Position numbers and translations under genes: made by a program. This document shows positions 1-10,200 of a stretch of DNA of 64,000 bases, one piece after another. Within the stretch, counting starts at the first letter, position 1. Each line of letters starts with the position of its first letter. The stretch comes from Anticarsia gemmatalis (Eukaryota > Arthropoda > Insecta > Lepidoptera > Erebidae). Location of the stretch: positions 2,363,501 through 2,427,500 of the forward strand of contig NC_134747.1 in the NCBI RefSeq assembly GCF_050436995.1, written 5' to 3'. The notes below the pieces were generated by a model that was not told where the DNA came from, did no database searches, and saw nothing but the letters and a program-made list of their open reading frames with translations.

Positions 1-234
1 ATTTGTTGACAGTTTCGTTGAACTGTCGTTCTGATATCAGCCTGGTGATGGGTCCTAGAGCTTCGAGGACTGATTCAGAGACCTTCGGCTCGTAGGACGG
101 AAGCCATTGGTTGTATAGCACGTCAAATATTATGGAGAATTCTGTGACAAAATTGTCTTTGATAGATGTTATGTTGTCGTTTTCTACGTTGTCGCCTATT
201 TGTTCTGATACAGCGACTGCGAAATGGCCGAAAG
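1..234 (-). CDS. Mroh1: MROH1 coding exon 5, truncated by the window edge
   Basis: The acceptor TTTTTTCACAG precedes the exon, whose first two bases complete the Ala codon from exon 4. It reads 'FGHFAVAVSEQIGDNVEN', then a D-x-L-x-x-Q-W-L segment, then 'LEALGPITRLISERQF'. All of these have counterparts in MROH1. The exon is still open at position 1, so its 3' end is outside the window. Confidence 0.9.
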
Positions 235-3200
235 CTGTGAAAAAAGCAAAAAATAATGCTTAAACCATTAGTACCAGTAGTTATGTGCTGAGGCCGTTTC
301 CAAAAAGTATTCTTATCAAATGCGCACAATCACCATTCTGGTTTAAATGACTAATATATTTTAAATATCGTTATAAAATTTTTGGAAGTTTTGTTCTAAG
401 AAGTACCTTCAATGAAACCTTTATATACCCGATCTAAATGACTAAACAAAGAACGAAATCAACAGATACTTTGTAATAAAAACTGATATGGGAACACATT
501 AATACATTTACATTATATACAGTTGATAAATACTCAATTTAGATAATACTAAACATCTGGTTTTAAATGTCAAACAATGACTGTCGTTTTGTTATTTTGA
601 ATACTAATGCTTTATAGTTTTGACATATTTTTTCTTTTGTAGATATTCAACAAAATCAGAATCGGTATAACGTTTCAGCAATCTTCAGTGTCTACAACTT
701 GAGAAAATAATCTTCAACTACACTTTATTTGCGAATCAAGTACACGTTTTCGATACTAACGTTTGCGAAAGTCTGTCAGTCTGTTACGATTTAACGGCTA
801 AACCACTGAAGCTGTTGCGGTGAAATTTAGATGGATTTAGTTGATGATCTGACAGGCCTGACTCTTTTCCAAAATAAATACACCAAACACATCTGTTCAG
901 GTATGATAGACGTGATGTTACGAATGAACCAGTTATTTTCCCTTGTCCCTCCTTCATTCTGGAAGGAGTCCCTTGCCCAGCGTGGTGGACTCAAGGCCTA
1001 ACCCCTCCCTCATTACGGGAGGAGACCCTTGCCTAGCAGTAGGACATCAATGGGTAAAAACTCTATAAATCTTTTTTATTAACATCTCCAAGGACTTACC
1101 ATAAGCAAACGCCTGTTTCAATCCATCAGCTTTGACCATGGACAGTAGGGGGAGCATTTTGCTAAGGATCTCCTTAATATGGGGTACTACACCGTGTGTG
1201 TTGACCGCGGCCAGCGTGCCGAGGGTATGAGCTATGGTGTAGTGAGGCACAGAAGCCGAAGATAGCTGGTTGATGAGGGAACGTAGCACCTGGGGGACAA
1301 AAATGTTTTATGGCTAAAAATTTGCAAAATGTGCTTTTTTATACGGCTTAAAATTAAGGTTGCAATATTATAGGCGTAAAGCATTTCGGGGTTAGTTCTC
1401 CGGGCCTGCTTCCTGACGCTTTTAGCCAGTACCAGCACTGCAAGCCTATCTAAATTAAGATAGTTAATGAGCCGTTCCATGCCTAGTTTCTTTTGATTCT
1501 TCCAGCCTATTTTCTTTTGATTCTTCCAGCCTATTTTCATTTACATCAATCAATCAAACAATTATAATATCTAAATAACCAAGAACGTTGGATTCTATCA
1601 AACTACAGGCAAAAAATATGCTTTAAATATGTAATCAAAATGTTTTTCTCTTACCAAGTCCAAATGCTCATGTCCCACAGCCACGAGGACAGCGGAGGCT
1701 CCCATCTGCACCACGGGTTCGTAGGTGACGTTCTCCATCATGGCGCGAAGCATCGCCGTCACCAGGTTGTTCGCTGTCTCTGCCTCCAGCCTCTTCACCT
1801 GATTCACACATGTCTGCTCTAGGACCCTGCACGAATTAACTTGGTTTAAGTATAGTGTGATTTTTTTTGTTCAGTTAATAATACCCGGAGTATAAGTGGC
1901 GTACTGAGGGGGAGGCCTATACTCAACAGTAGGTGGAAACGGGCTGATTAGAAAGATAACAATAGCCGCGCGGATCTATCTCTGAGGTTAAGCTACGTTG
2001 CCGAGGTCGTTCTGTTGATGGGTGACCATCTATACATTCAAAGCTCTTCCGTGTCTCGAAAGGCACGTTAACTCTAACATAGTTTGGAAGAAATGCATGC
2101 TTCAAAAAAAAGTAAAGTGTGAAATACTCAAGGGTCTTTTTAGACTGCTGTAAGAAGATCTAAAATATTGTATAACATAGCATATTGGACAATACTGGGC
2201 TATATATTTGAGACCCTAGACGTAATGCGAAGTTCAATTCATTCTGCAGAAAAAAATTGTCTTGGAGTTGGTTTTGATGTTGATAAATACTGATTACTGG
2301 CATACCGCCTATATGAGAAGCAACACTTAGGAATTGTGGGAGTTTAAAATCTCTATGAATACAAAGAGAAGGCTAAACCATTAGTACAAGTCTGGATAAT
2401 GCAATTAGTATTCATTTGAAAATGCCAAACTAGACATTTCAACCATTGAAGTGGACATAATAATAAACAAACCGTCTAAAGTACAATCTAATTTATTGAA
2501 GTTTGTTTAGTAAACTTGTTCCTAATAATTATTGATTAAGTAAACATTTTATTTTCCTTAATTTATCAAATTCAAAATAAAATTTAGCGTAATGTAGGTA
2601 AGCTTGGACAAAAATGGTTAGCAACAAATTATTTTTCCTGCTGCAGTTTATTTATGAAATATTTTAAAATTGACAATAAAAATATCAATATGCATAATTT
2701 TGTATTTGTGTGTTTAATATTTACTTCATTATATTATTATGTTTCACAACTCTAAAAGCCACTTTTACTTTAATTCCAAAAAACTATCATACCATTTAAA
2801 TCAGTAGAAATATAAATGTAAGTAAGAATCATACAGGAATCTGTAAAACCTGTTTTCATACTTCATTTACATTATTATATAACACAAACATACAAAAGAA
2901 CAAACATAAATGGCCTTGTCATATATCAAATAAATATATGTATTAGCAGTTGTTATCATTATCATGATGTAATAAAATATTTTTTTATTTTTTTTTATAA
3001 AATATATATGTTAAGACAAAAATATAAACAGATGAAAAGTTATTAGTAGTTCCATTAAATTTATTAAAACAACAACTGTAGACTGTCTGTATCCTATCTT
3101 AAAACCAGACTAACTAAAAAAATGCATCCTTAAACTAAAATCTCTGTCTAAAGTATATAAAGACAAGTATTATAAGCTATGTTATTTAAATCAATATACA

Positions 3201-4544
3201 ATTTTATAGCTAAAATCCAATTCTGTATCAGTACATAGTATAAAGCAAAGCCACATCTGAGCCTGTCTGTATGAATGCTCAGTGGGGTTATCATGTATCT
3301 CAATTGACAGCTAGTATACGTCAAATCTATGGTCACTATTCAGTACATTGCTGCTTTGACGTAACATATTAATCACTATAAACTAAGGGAGACAACAATG
3401 GACAGCATAGTGGCTTTCAAATGGTTGTCAACCAAGATACATGATAGCCCCTCAGATCTTTATAACTACACAATGGACTTTGATGCAGTTTTTTTAATAG
3501 ATATGGTGATTAAAGGGAAATGTTTGAGTAAAAGTTGCTAAGGTTTATTGTAAAATAGTTGTTTAAGCCAGCAGGCTGCCAGTACCCTATAAATTAAGAT
3601 ATTAATACATTTTCTAGTCTGTCTGACTAGATGTGTGTGAATGAAGCAAAAAATGATGATTGGAATTAAAGTAAGTGGTATTCTTTGGTCTCTGCCTACC
3701 CTTACAGAGAAAATAAGTAATTTTATGTACATCTGTGTGTATAAAAGATTATATACCACTTCAAATTCCTTATTAACTTTAGATTTTCATATATAAGACA
3801 TTAGTGTGCCAGCAATACACTTAAGATAAGAAATTATTGGCATGATTATATACATACTTGCTATATAATGTATTCAAATTTATGCATGACATTGAAAGTG
3901 TAATTTCTAAGATATTAGATACTGTGGTTTTATCGCTTTGCAGTTTTAAAACAGGTCTATGGACAATATTATTACTTTATACATGATAAAATCTGCACTT
4001 AACCAAGTATGTATATAAATACTGTTTATTATCCATTAAAGTAACTTTATGTGCAGTTCGATTGGTAATGTTCCATTGTTGACCCACAATGGTCGCTATC
4101 GGAATAAGACGAGAACAATAGATCACGACAATGACATGACAGTCTCTCTTCAACATAAAATTAAATACCAATTATAAGGAACACTAAATAATAAAAGATG
4201 AAACCACTAATCAATCTACTATCTTAGGATAATACAGACATTTTATACTCACTTTACAATGTTCCCCAAATGCGGAGGAAACCATTTCACCTGGTTTACG
4301 TAAAATTCGCAAAATATTTCAATCACTTCATTTGGATACGCATTAGCAATTTTTGTCAACGATTTTATCACTACATTATTTACAGAGTTGTCGGTATCAC
4401 CAGCGGCGTGTATTAACACAGTCACAGTATCTGCAAATATAATATACAACGTTTTTCTTTTGATAACATACAGAAACCCTACAAGTAAACAATTTGAGTA
4501 AGCATATTTTTACCTCTCAGAGATTCGATTTTTGACGAAGACAT
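1..4544 (-). CDS. Mroh1: MROH1 orthologue (maestro heat-like repeat protein 1), 5' five exons, partial
   Basis: Five minus-strand exons join in phase: 4544-4514, 4430-4253, 1826-1655, 1289-1100 and 234-1. All four introns have GT-AG ends, and the joined frame is open for about 268 codons. The start ATG at 4544-4542 is the only one that feeds the first donor. The product reads as helical HEAT-type repeats. Segment by segment it resembles the N-terminus of vertebrate MROH1, for example 'MGASAVLVAVG', 'HTLGTLAAVNTHGVVP' and 'VLEALGPITRLISERQF'. MROH1 is a very large HEAT-repeat scaffold of poorly known function; a role in lysosome dynamics has been proposed for relatives, which I recall and cannot verify here. 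The rest of the gene lies beyond position 1. It is divergently arranged with sky, whose 5' region begins about 1.9 kb away. The orthology call is confident; no function is inferred from this DNA. Confidence 0.9.
735..850 (-). repeat. RTE-type LINE 3' tail fragment
   Basis: Reading with the minus strand, the segment ends in the usual lepidopteran RTE-like run: a GGTTTAGCCGTTAAATCGTA core followed by a CAGACTGACAGAC stretch. Only the tail is present and no reverse transcriptase can be read. The family is assigned from memory of similar tails. Confidence 0.5.
941..1060 (+). repeat. Lepidopteran SINE-like repeat, 'CCCAGCAGTGGGACA' family
   Basis: The block contains two related modules, 'TCCCTTGCCCAGCGTGGTGG' followed by 'GAGACCCTTGCCTAGCAGTA', and then GGACATCAATGGG. 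The same sequence recurs inverted at 42296-42375, with the tail spelled ACGGGTTAAAA on its minus strand. This tail is very common in moth genomes. Confidence 0.75.
1100..1289 (-). CDS. Mroh1: MROH1 coding exon 4
   Basis: The acceptor TCCCCCAG and the donor GGTAAGT bound a 190-bp exon. It encodes 'VLRSLINQLSSASVPHYT' and 'HTLGTLAAVNTHGVVP' and ends after the first base of an Ala codon. This is one of the best matches to the MROH1 family in the window. Confidence 0.92.
1485..1545. repeat. Short tandem repeat, ~24-bp unit
   Basis: A unit ending in TTCTTTTGATTCTTCCAGCC is repeated about two and a half times in MROH1 intron 3. It creates several pseudo-acceptor-like TTCCAG strings on the plus strand. 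No function is evident. Confidence 0.8.
1655..1826 (-). CDS. Mroh1: MROH1 coding exon 3
   Basis: The exon lies between acceptor TCGTGCAG and donor GTAAGA. It reads K-VLEQTCVNQVKRLEAETAN through 'MGASAVLVAVGHEHLDL' and ends on a whole codon. The segment corresponds to the MROH1 region with the GVLVAVG-type motif. It is separated from exon 2 by a 2.4-kb AT-rich intron. Confidence 0.9.
1960..2080 (-). repeat. Lepidopteran SINE-like repeat, 'GGTGACC' family
   Basis: The plus-strand text runs CTGAGGTTAAGCTACG, GATGGGTGACCATC, then CTTCCGTGTCTCGAAAGGCA. It is the inverted counterpart of 44690-44850, which has CACCCATCTATAGAATGACC and CGGTTGCTTAACC. Both copies are diverged. Confidence 0.6.
3630..3770 (-). 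repeat. Lepidopteran SINE-like repeat, 'GGGGTAGGCAGAGA' family
   Basis: The plus strand reads AAGTGGTATTCTTTGGTCTC then TGCCTACCC. This is the reverse complement of the GGGTAGGCAGAGAC...GCCACTT core shared with 29335-29430 and 35817-35965. The copy is diverged. Confidence 0.65.
4253..4430 (-). CDS. Mroh1: MROH1 coding exon 2
   Basis: The acceptor TTTGCAG and the donor GTGAGT bound a 178-bp exon. It encodes a HEAT-like helical pair that includes 'DTDNSVNNVVIKSLTKIA' and 'CEFYVNQVKWFPPHLG'. It enters in phase 1 and leaves with two bases of a Lys codon that the next exon completes. Confidence 0.88.
4514..4544 (-). CDS. Mroh1: MROH1 coding exon 1
   Basis: This is a 31-bp initiating exon encoding MSSSKIESLR plus one base of the next codon. 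The donor GGTAAAA follows at 4513. The split Asp codon is completed by the exon starting at 4430. Confidence rests on the phase match and the homology of the downstream exons. Confidence 0.8.
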
Positions 4545-6090
4545 TTTTAATTATTCACATATCATCTATGTTCTGAAGTACGATTACTCAACTTTTTGTA
4601 ATCTGTTTAATTTGCAATGACAAACTTGGAAAATAATAACGAAAACATGACACAGCTGTGCGTTAACTGCGTCACAGTGACATTAGTTTTAAAGTGTTGC
4701 TATTTGCTTTTAATAAAAACTACTATTGCATATAAATTAATTTCTATAAAAATGTTTCTGTGTAGATCTCCATTTTCATGAGTTTTATACATACTTGTTG
4801 GACATCACAATAATAAAGATTTACTAACAGTGGTAAAATATAATACCTACATTATTGTCGTTTCTTTTTCGAAGGAAAACGTTCAGATATATACAGCTTC
4901 CTTGAGTTTACTTTTCTTTACTTACTTACTTCACTTTTTTAGGTCAAATGTACCTAGATACTTCTAGGAACTCTGAAAATTGAAATCAGTCTGGCACTTG
5001 TTTTTTTATTTATATTAAATGATTTTTAGGAAAAAAAATGGATTATGGATGTCACCATTAAATGGTTTATACAAATATGCTTTTTTACTTTCTATTTGCA
5101 ATCACAGTATTCATTACTATGCGTAGGTAGGTATTGAGAGCATACTGTTAAATTCTGTTTATTCCCAAAATAGTAGTAATTTAAAATCACCTTGTCTATG
5201 ATGTTCGTTATCATCTAAAGCTTTGTTTACACCAGACTATAAAATAATAATTGAGTATTTGTCCAACATAAACAAAATTGTGTCAATTTACAATAAAAAA
5301 TTCTGAATATTTAATATTTACAAAAACTGTGGAAACTAACGTGGCTGTAATGAGTAAATTTCAAAATTATTTTGATAAAATCGTTAATGTAAAATAAATC
5401 AAAACAAATAAATCGCAAAGTGAATAACATTTTCAACTTCGTGTATATACGTGTTTTTTTGTTAAATTTCATTTTCTTATAAATTTATAATATTGTTAAG
5501 AAAATAGTTCCATGTTGTTGACATATCGAAAACCACCCTTAGCATTGACAGTAACGTACAATGTTGCCCTATCGGAAATTAACTAAAAAACAAAGACATT
5601 TCTAACTTTTGGTCAAACACTAGGTAACTTTCCAGACTTGGCAATAGGTACCTACCTATAATAAAATAAGCATTCTTAGCATTCCATTCATAATTTGTGG
5701 TTTATAAAGAGAAACATAATTTCGTGTTTTGATAACTGACATTACATTTTATTTGATTTGTCAATTAATTCGCGTAATCAATGTTTTTAAAGATTAAATA
5801 GGTATAATTAGCAATACCTTAATGTAAATTGAAATTGTAGGACAAACTAAGGTTTTGAATTTTTTAAGAGTTAGAAAAATATTGATGGGTTTAACTTGGA
5901 AAACTGAATAGAATGAATTTGGTACAATGTTTTTAAAAAGGACAAATTATTGTGTTTTTTTATTTAATAATTTTATATCCGTTAAATGTATGGGAAATAT
6001 AGGCTACGTTTAGTCCGAGTGATACAGCTACATGAGATAGATCTTGATTTGTATCTACTATCTTTGAGGAGCGAAATGTGGCAGGTCTGT
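4545..6090. other. Intergenic region between MROH1 and sky
   Basis: About 1.5 kb of AT-rich DNA lies between the divergent 5' ends. The MROH1 promoter should lie in its left part. I see no ORF or clear core-promoter motif strong enough to place its start site. A short CTTA tandem lies near 4917-4932. Confidence 0.6.
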
Positions 6091-6430
6091 ACGTACTGTG
6101 CGTAGCCCGCTTAGTCTATGCTCTTCCTGTTCGACGGTCCGACGGGCGTGCGAGTGGAGAATCGCGTTCTCAACTTCTCGCAAATCGTGAAAATCGCGGA
6201 CGTGCGATCTCTTTCTACGAACGGGATATTTCCCATAAAAACGAAAAATTACTAGTATCACAGCGTTTTCCACACATTCGCGTATTACCGCATAAAAACG
6301 AAAACGACTTTCACCGGATACATCGATAATTTGATTAACGAAAGCAAGGGGGGCTCGCAAATTATCCCACATAACATTGAATTAATATCACAATGTATCC
6401 GTGCGTTTGGTCAGTTACCGATATATCTTT
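6090..6430 (+). promoter_or_regulatory. sky: Probable upstream sky promoter
   Basis: The base composition changes abruptly here from AT-rich to CpG-bearing sequence. The block has repeated CATAAAAACGAAAA strings (about 6234 and 6291) and a GGTCAGTTACC at about 6406-6416 that fits the arthropod initiator TCAGT. It lies just upstream of a plausible leader exon and about 770 bp before the first coding ATG. A 104-codon minus-strand frame overlaps it; I judge that to be a by-product of the CpG composition. Confidence 0.45.
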
Positions 6431-6615
6431 GTGATGTACTGTGTTGTTCGTTTAAGTGACAAAGCAAAAGCGTCGGCTCCCATTCGAGACTATTATCCTA
6501 TTCGTGATTACGTTGGGCCGGGAACTGGCCACTTGGTTTAGTCGCCGCGGGGACTCCAAAGCGGTAAATACGGAGGCGCAGATCCTGCTTCGCATCATTT
6601 ATCGTCAGGATTGCG
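6410..6615 (+). other. sky: Candidate noncoding leader exon of sky
   Basis: A good donor, GATTGCG followed by GTGAGTACGG, occurs at 6616. A strong acceptor, TCCTTTTTGCAG, ends at 6988. Together they suggest a noncoding exon ending at 6615 spliced to the exon that starts at 6989. The 5' limit is set only by the initiator-like TCAGT and is uncertain. No ATG-initiated frame runs through it. Confidence 0.4.
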
Positions 6616-6988
6616 GTGAGTACGGTGCCGACGCGGTGTGGTCACCTTTTCATACAATTATTCCGAGTAGATATCGTGGCGAGTTTTGAATTTTCGTACT
6701 TGGCATCTGACATTGAAGTCAGTCGGATCAGGTGCCCGTAAGTCTTAAAATAGCTATAAAATGTCAAGTCTGGCCTGGCACCGTAGCAATCAGCTGATCT
6801 CTACCGTTTTAATTATAACGAATTAGGTAACTAATTGTTTCTTAGTCTCGCTAAGATATCGTTATCGGCGCGTACATAATCGAGGGATTATTGCAATGTT
6901 GATTGTGTTATCTCACATGCAGACAGTGTAACATTGGCAGTCTTGACATATTTCCACTCGAGTGATTTGAACTCTGTCCTTTTTGCAG

Positions 6989-7175
6989 ATTTAAAAATGG
7001 TGCAGCAAGATTTGACTTAGGCCAGTGGGACTCATTGTACAAGTGGTAGTGGGTAATGGCTCGGGGTGGCTCACGGGTGTGAGCTCCGAGTGAGCTAGGG
7101 ACACTGGGCGAGTCAAGTGTAGTGTTGTGCAGTGTCTAGTCATAGTGCGTGTGTGTGTGTGACGGTGGAGCCGGA
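6989..7175 (+). other. sky: sky 5' UTR in coding exon 1
   Basis: The acceptor at 6977-6988 precedes 187 bp of leader containing a GT microsatellite (7144-7160) and an in-frame TAG at 7143-7145. The stop means translation cannot start upstream in the sky frame. A short upstream ATG frame at 6997, ending in TAG, could act as a uORF. Confidence 0.5.
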
Positions 7176-7287
7176 ATGCCCTCCGTGATGTTGTCGGCAG
7201 TGCTTGAAGAGGAGCCCGACTTGTACGAGGCGTTCCCACCTCATGTAGACCCCACCGGTATCACCATCCTAACTGATAGCCCGCCAG
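7176..7287 (+). CDS. sky: sky coding exon 1, distal-promoter N-terminus
   Basis: The ATG at 7176 opens a 112-bp coding segment encoding an acidic leader: MPSVMLSAVLEEEPDLYEAF, then PPHVDPTGITILTDSPP. The donor AGGTAAGC follows at 7288, leaving one base (G) of a Gly codon that 30900 completes as GGC. This N-terminus lies outside the TBC fold. The splice phase, the donor quality and an upstream in-frame stop support the call. Confidence 0.8.
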
Positions 7288-10200
7288 GTAAGCATTATTA
7301 TTATTTAAATAATCATAGATAAATTGAACATACAATTTTAAACCACACTGAGGAATAGTCCCAGTGGCCATGATTCAATACTTAATTCTCTTTTATAAAC
7401 AATGACTAATAATATTCTTCTATATTGCTTAAGTAACTTATGTAACACTCAGGAATGACACATGCTATCATATTTTTTAATTGAGATTAATTCCTTCTAT
7501 GGCATATTCCTACAGTATTTTGTTTGCTTGAGATTTTTTCTGAGTCATATGATTTAAGAATTTATATGTGCTATTCATTTACTACTAATTTTGTTTATCA
7601 ACTGATATGAGATATCAGTAACCTAGTATTGTAAAACATCTGCTAATTTAGAATGTTGATTATAATACTCATTATTAAATATTGACACTGTGTAATATTA
7701 AAAAAGAGAAAATTATTAGGTACCAGTAAAATCAGAATGACTAGGTAAAATAAAATCATAGCTGAAGTATATAGTGAAGGAATATTTTTTGGAATTAAAC
7801 ATAATGATGCTAATGAAAAATATTTCAGGAAAACAATATTAGATGAGTTAGAGTTGGCAACACAAATTGTTTATGCCTACTCTATGTGTCCTTTTTGCAC
7901 AATAATGTTAATTTATGAAACATGAACTGTATATTGCATGTCTGAAAATCCATTGTTAGACTTACAACATAAATTATGAAAACAAATAAATTATGTAGCT
8001 ACTGTCGTACAATTTATACATTTGCACAGTAAAGTATTTAATTATGAGCTGTTCCCTTATCAGAGCAGTGCTATATAAAATGAGTCATTTTTTACGCAGT
8101 CTGCCTTGACTTTTGGGAGTACATAAAATTTTATTTACGACGACAATTCGGTGTTATGCCTATTGGATTAAAAAAAAGAAATAATCTCTGGGTCGATAAT
8201 TAAATTGACTTTTTATTGTTGCGATCGCTCAGTCAGTATATTAATCGTGGATTTTTTACATATGCGTTGATGTTGTCCCACGGCCCTAGTAATGTCGTAT
8301 TGCAGGGCATCAGATCGAGAGGATTAAGGCCGTGATATTTACTAGTAAACCCAATAAAAATACGTCTGCTACGTAAGGTACTTTTTTAAGAACTGGAAAG
8401 TACGTACATCTCTACATTCTACAATAAGTAAAAGGCGTATAGAACACAATATCTAGTAACATCCGCGGCTCGTGAACGTAAAAATACGTGAACGCGATGC
8501 GGAAGTCGAGAGTGTACGATTCATAACATCAAACTATAGAAACTACTGTTTTTACACTGAAATATTGCTTAAAAATAACTCCTTTTTATAAAAATCTGAT
8601 AGGTATCGAGTCTCCGAGATTACCGTCGGATAGGCGTCTTAAATAGTCAGCAGTTTTACCCGACGAGCGAAGTACTTACCTACTACAGTCGGCTCATGGA
8701 GAGGAGCCAAGAAAATAGCCTAGAGCTAACCCTGAAATAAGGCACCTAGTTGTTAACCAACGCGATCGCCATTTTTACACTAGCCTCATAACATTGCGTG
8801 ATAAATTATTGTAATCACATTAGTTTCTTATTAGGTGTCTAGAAAATCTTCAACGAAAAGAAACTGGTGCGTAAAGATGAAGTTATCAGATAAACTAGGA
8901 ATACTCTGATGTATAAATCGAAACGGTATCGGGTTATTTATTGCATTTATTGTACGGAAAATCCTGCGTTCTTGAATGATACCTACAATGAGTAATATTG
9001 AGAGGTATTCCCCTGAGTTAAATATAAGTTATTTAAAAGTATGAACGAAATGATACAGCGGTCATCCAAGACATCCACTATAATTAATCCATTTTTGGTC
9101 ATATCTAATTGATTGTTTTGTAATATCATAGTTCGTTCAGTCGTACAACATTTTTTCTTTTTCATTAGTACTTTTTTATATCTGCTTGAGGTTTAAAAAC
9201 AAAAATATTATTTCGTTTCGTTCTCTGGTCTCTGTTGACCTCTATAGGAAAAAGGCGTGATTTTATGTATGCATATTCAGTTTGTTTGAGTTCTAGCCTT
9301 AATATAAATGTTCAACAGTCGTCCAATTATTCTTATACAAGTAATATCCGCTAGCACGGCAATACGCATGAAGATTAATACATCCCGGGGTACGTCGTTA
9401 TAACTCTCTATGGATCCCATTTGAATACGAGATTCCCGTTGCTGAATGTATGATGTGATTGATGCGTTATCCTTGTTGCATGTTTTTGCGTTATTTCGTA
9501 TCGTATGTATGACATATTGGCCTCTGTATACTTTTGCGACCACAGATCGTACATAGATAGACTATTACATATTTTTTATTGTATACTCATGGGAGATCGG
9601 GGAAAATTAGAAAGTCTTTATTTCGTAATGGTTCCGGAAAATCATCTTAGTTTATTTTCAAAAATGCTTGTACATAGACTTCAAAGAAACTTGACACTTC
9701 CTTTTCAGGGTTTAAGAAACCAATCGTTTTTGCAACTTATTTATGATTCGTTTGTGTAGCTTACCACGATTGAAGATGCTCTTGTAAGCGTTTGTTTGTT
9801 AGACGAGAGAACCGATAAAAGGATCACGAGGAAATATAGCCCAGTTTTTACAGCCTAAAACATGACACGATAACTTTGGATGAAGCCGATTCACATGATA
9901 CGGTAGCATAATCGTCTTACAAAGAGATAGTAAGTGCTTTACCATAATATACTACTTGAGATTGAATACGGACGTCATAGATTATGAGGATTGTCTATTA
10001 GATAAGTTAAAATAATCAGTTAACATGAGGAAAATATTACCGTAGCGCGATCACATGGAGAAAATCTAAGACTTAGGCTGATTTTACCATCGGTAGATAA
10101 CTTTATTCTAGAAATAACTTTGACGTTTTGATAGATTCGCCATAGATTAGTATCAAAACATCCGCATTATTTGTCTAATAAAATTATCTAGAGATAAAAA

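Larger units (their letters stand above)
235..1099 (-). other. MROH1 intron 4
   Basis: AT-rich intron. It contains an RTE-like LINE tail fragment at 735-850 and a SINE-like repeat at about 941-1060. No further coding signal was seen. Confidence 0.7.
1827..4252 (-). other. MROH1 intron 2
   Basis: This is a 2.4-kb, strongly AT-rich intron. It holds a SINE-like fragment at 1960-2080 and an inverted SINE tail at about 3630-3770. The rest is poly-A/T-rich unique sequence with no supportable gene. Confidence 0.7.

Noticed and set aside
1232..1540. 102-codon minus-strand open frame crossing MROH1 exon 4 and intron 3
   Set aside because: It includes the ~24-bp tandem repeat and is out of frame with the real exon.
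6058..6372. 104-codon minus-strand open frame in the sky promoter region
   Set aside because: It lies in CpG-rich DNA just upstream of a plausible leader exon, contains no recognisable domain and overlaps repeated CATAAAAACGAAAA strings.
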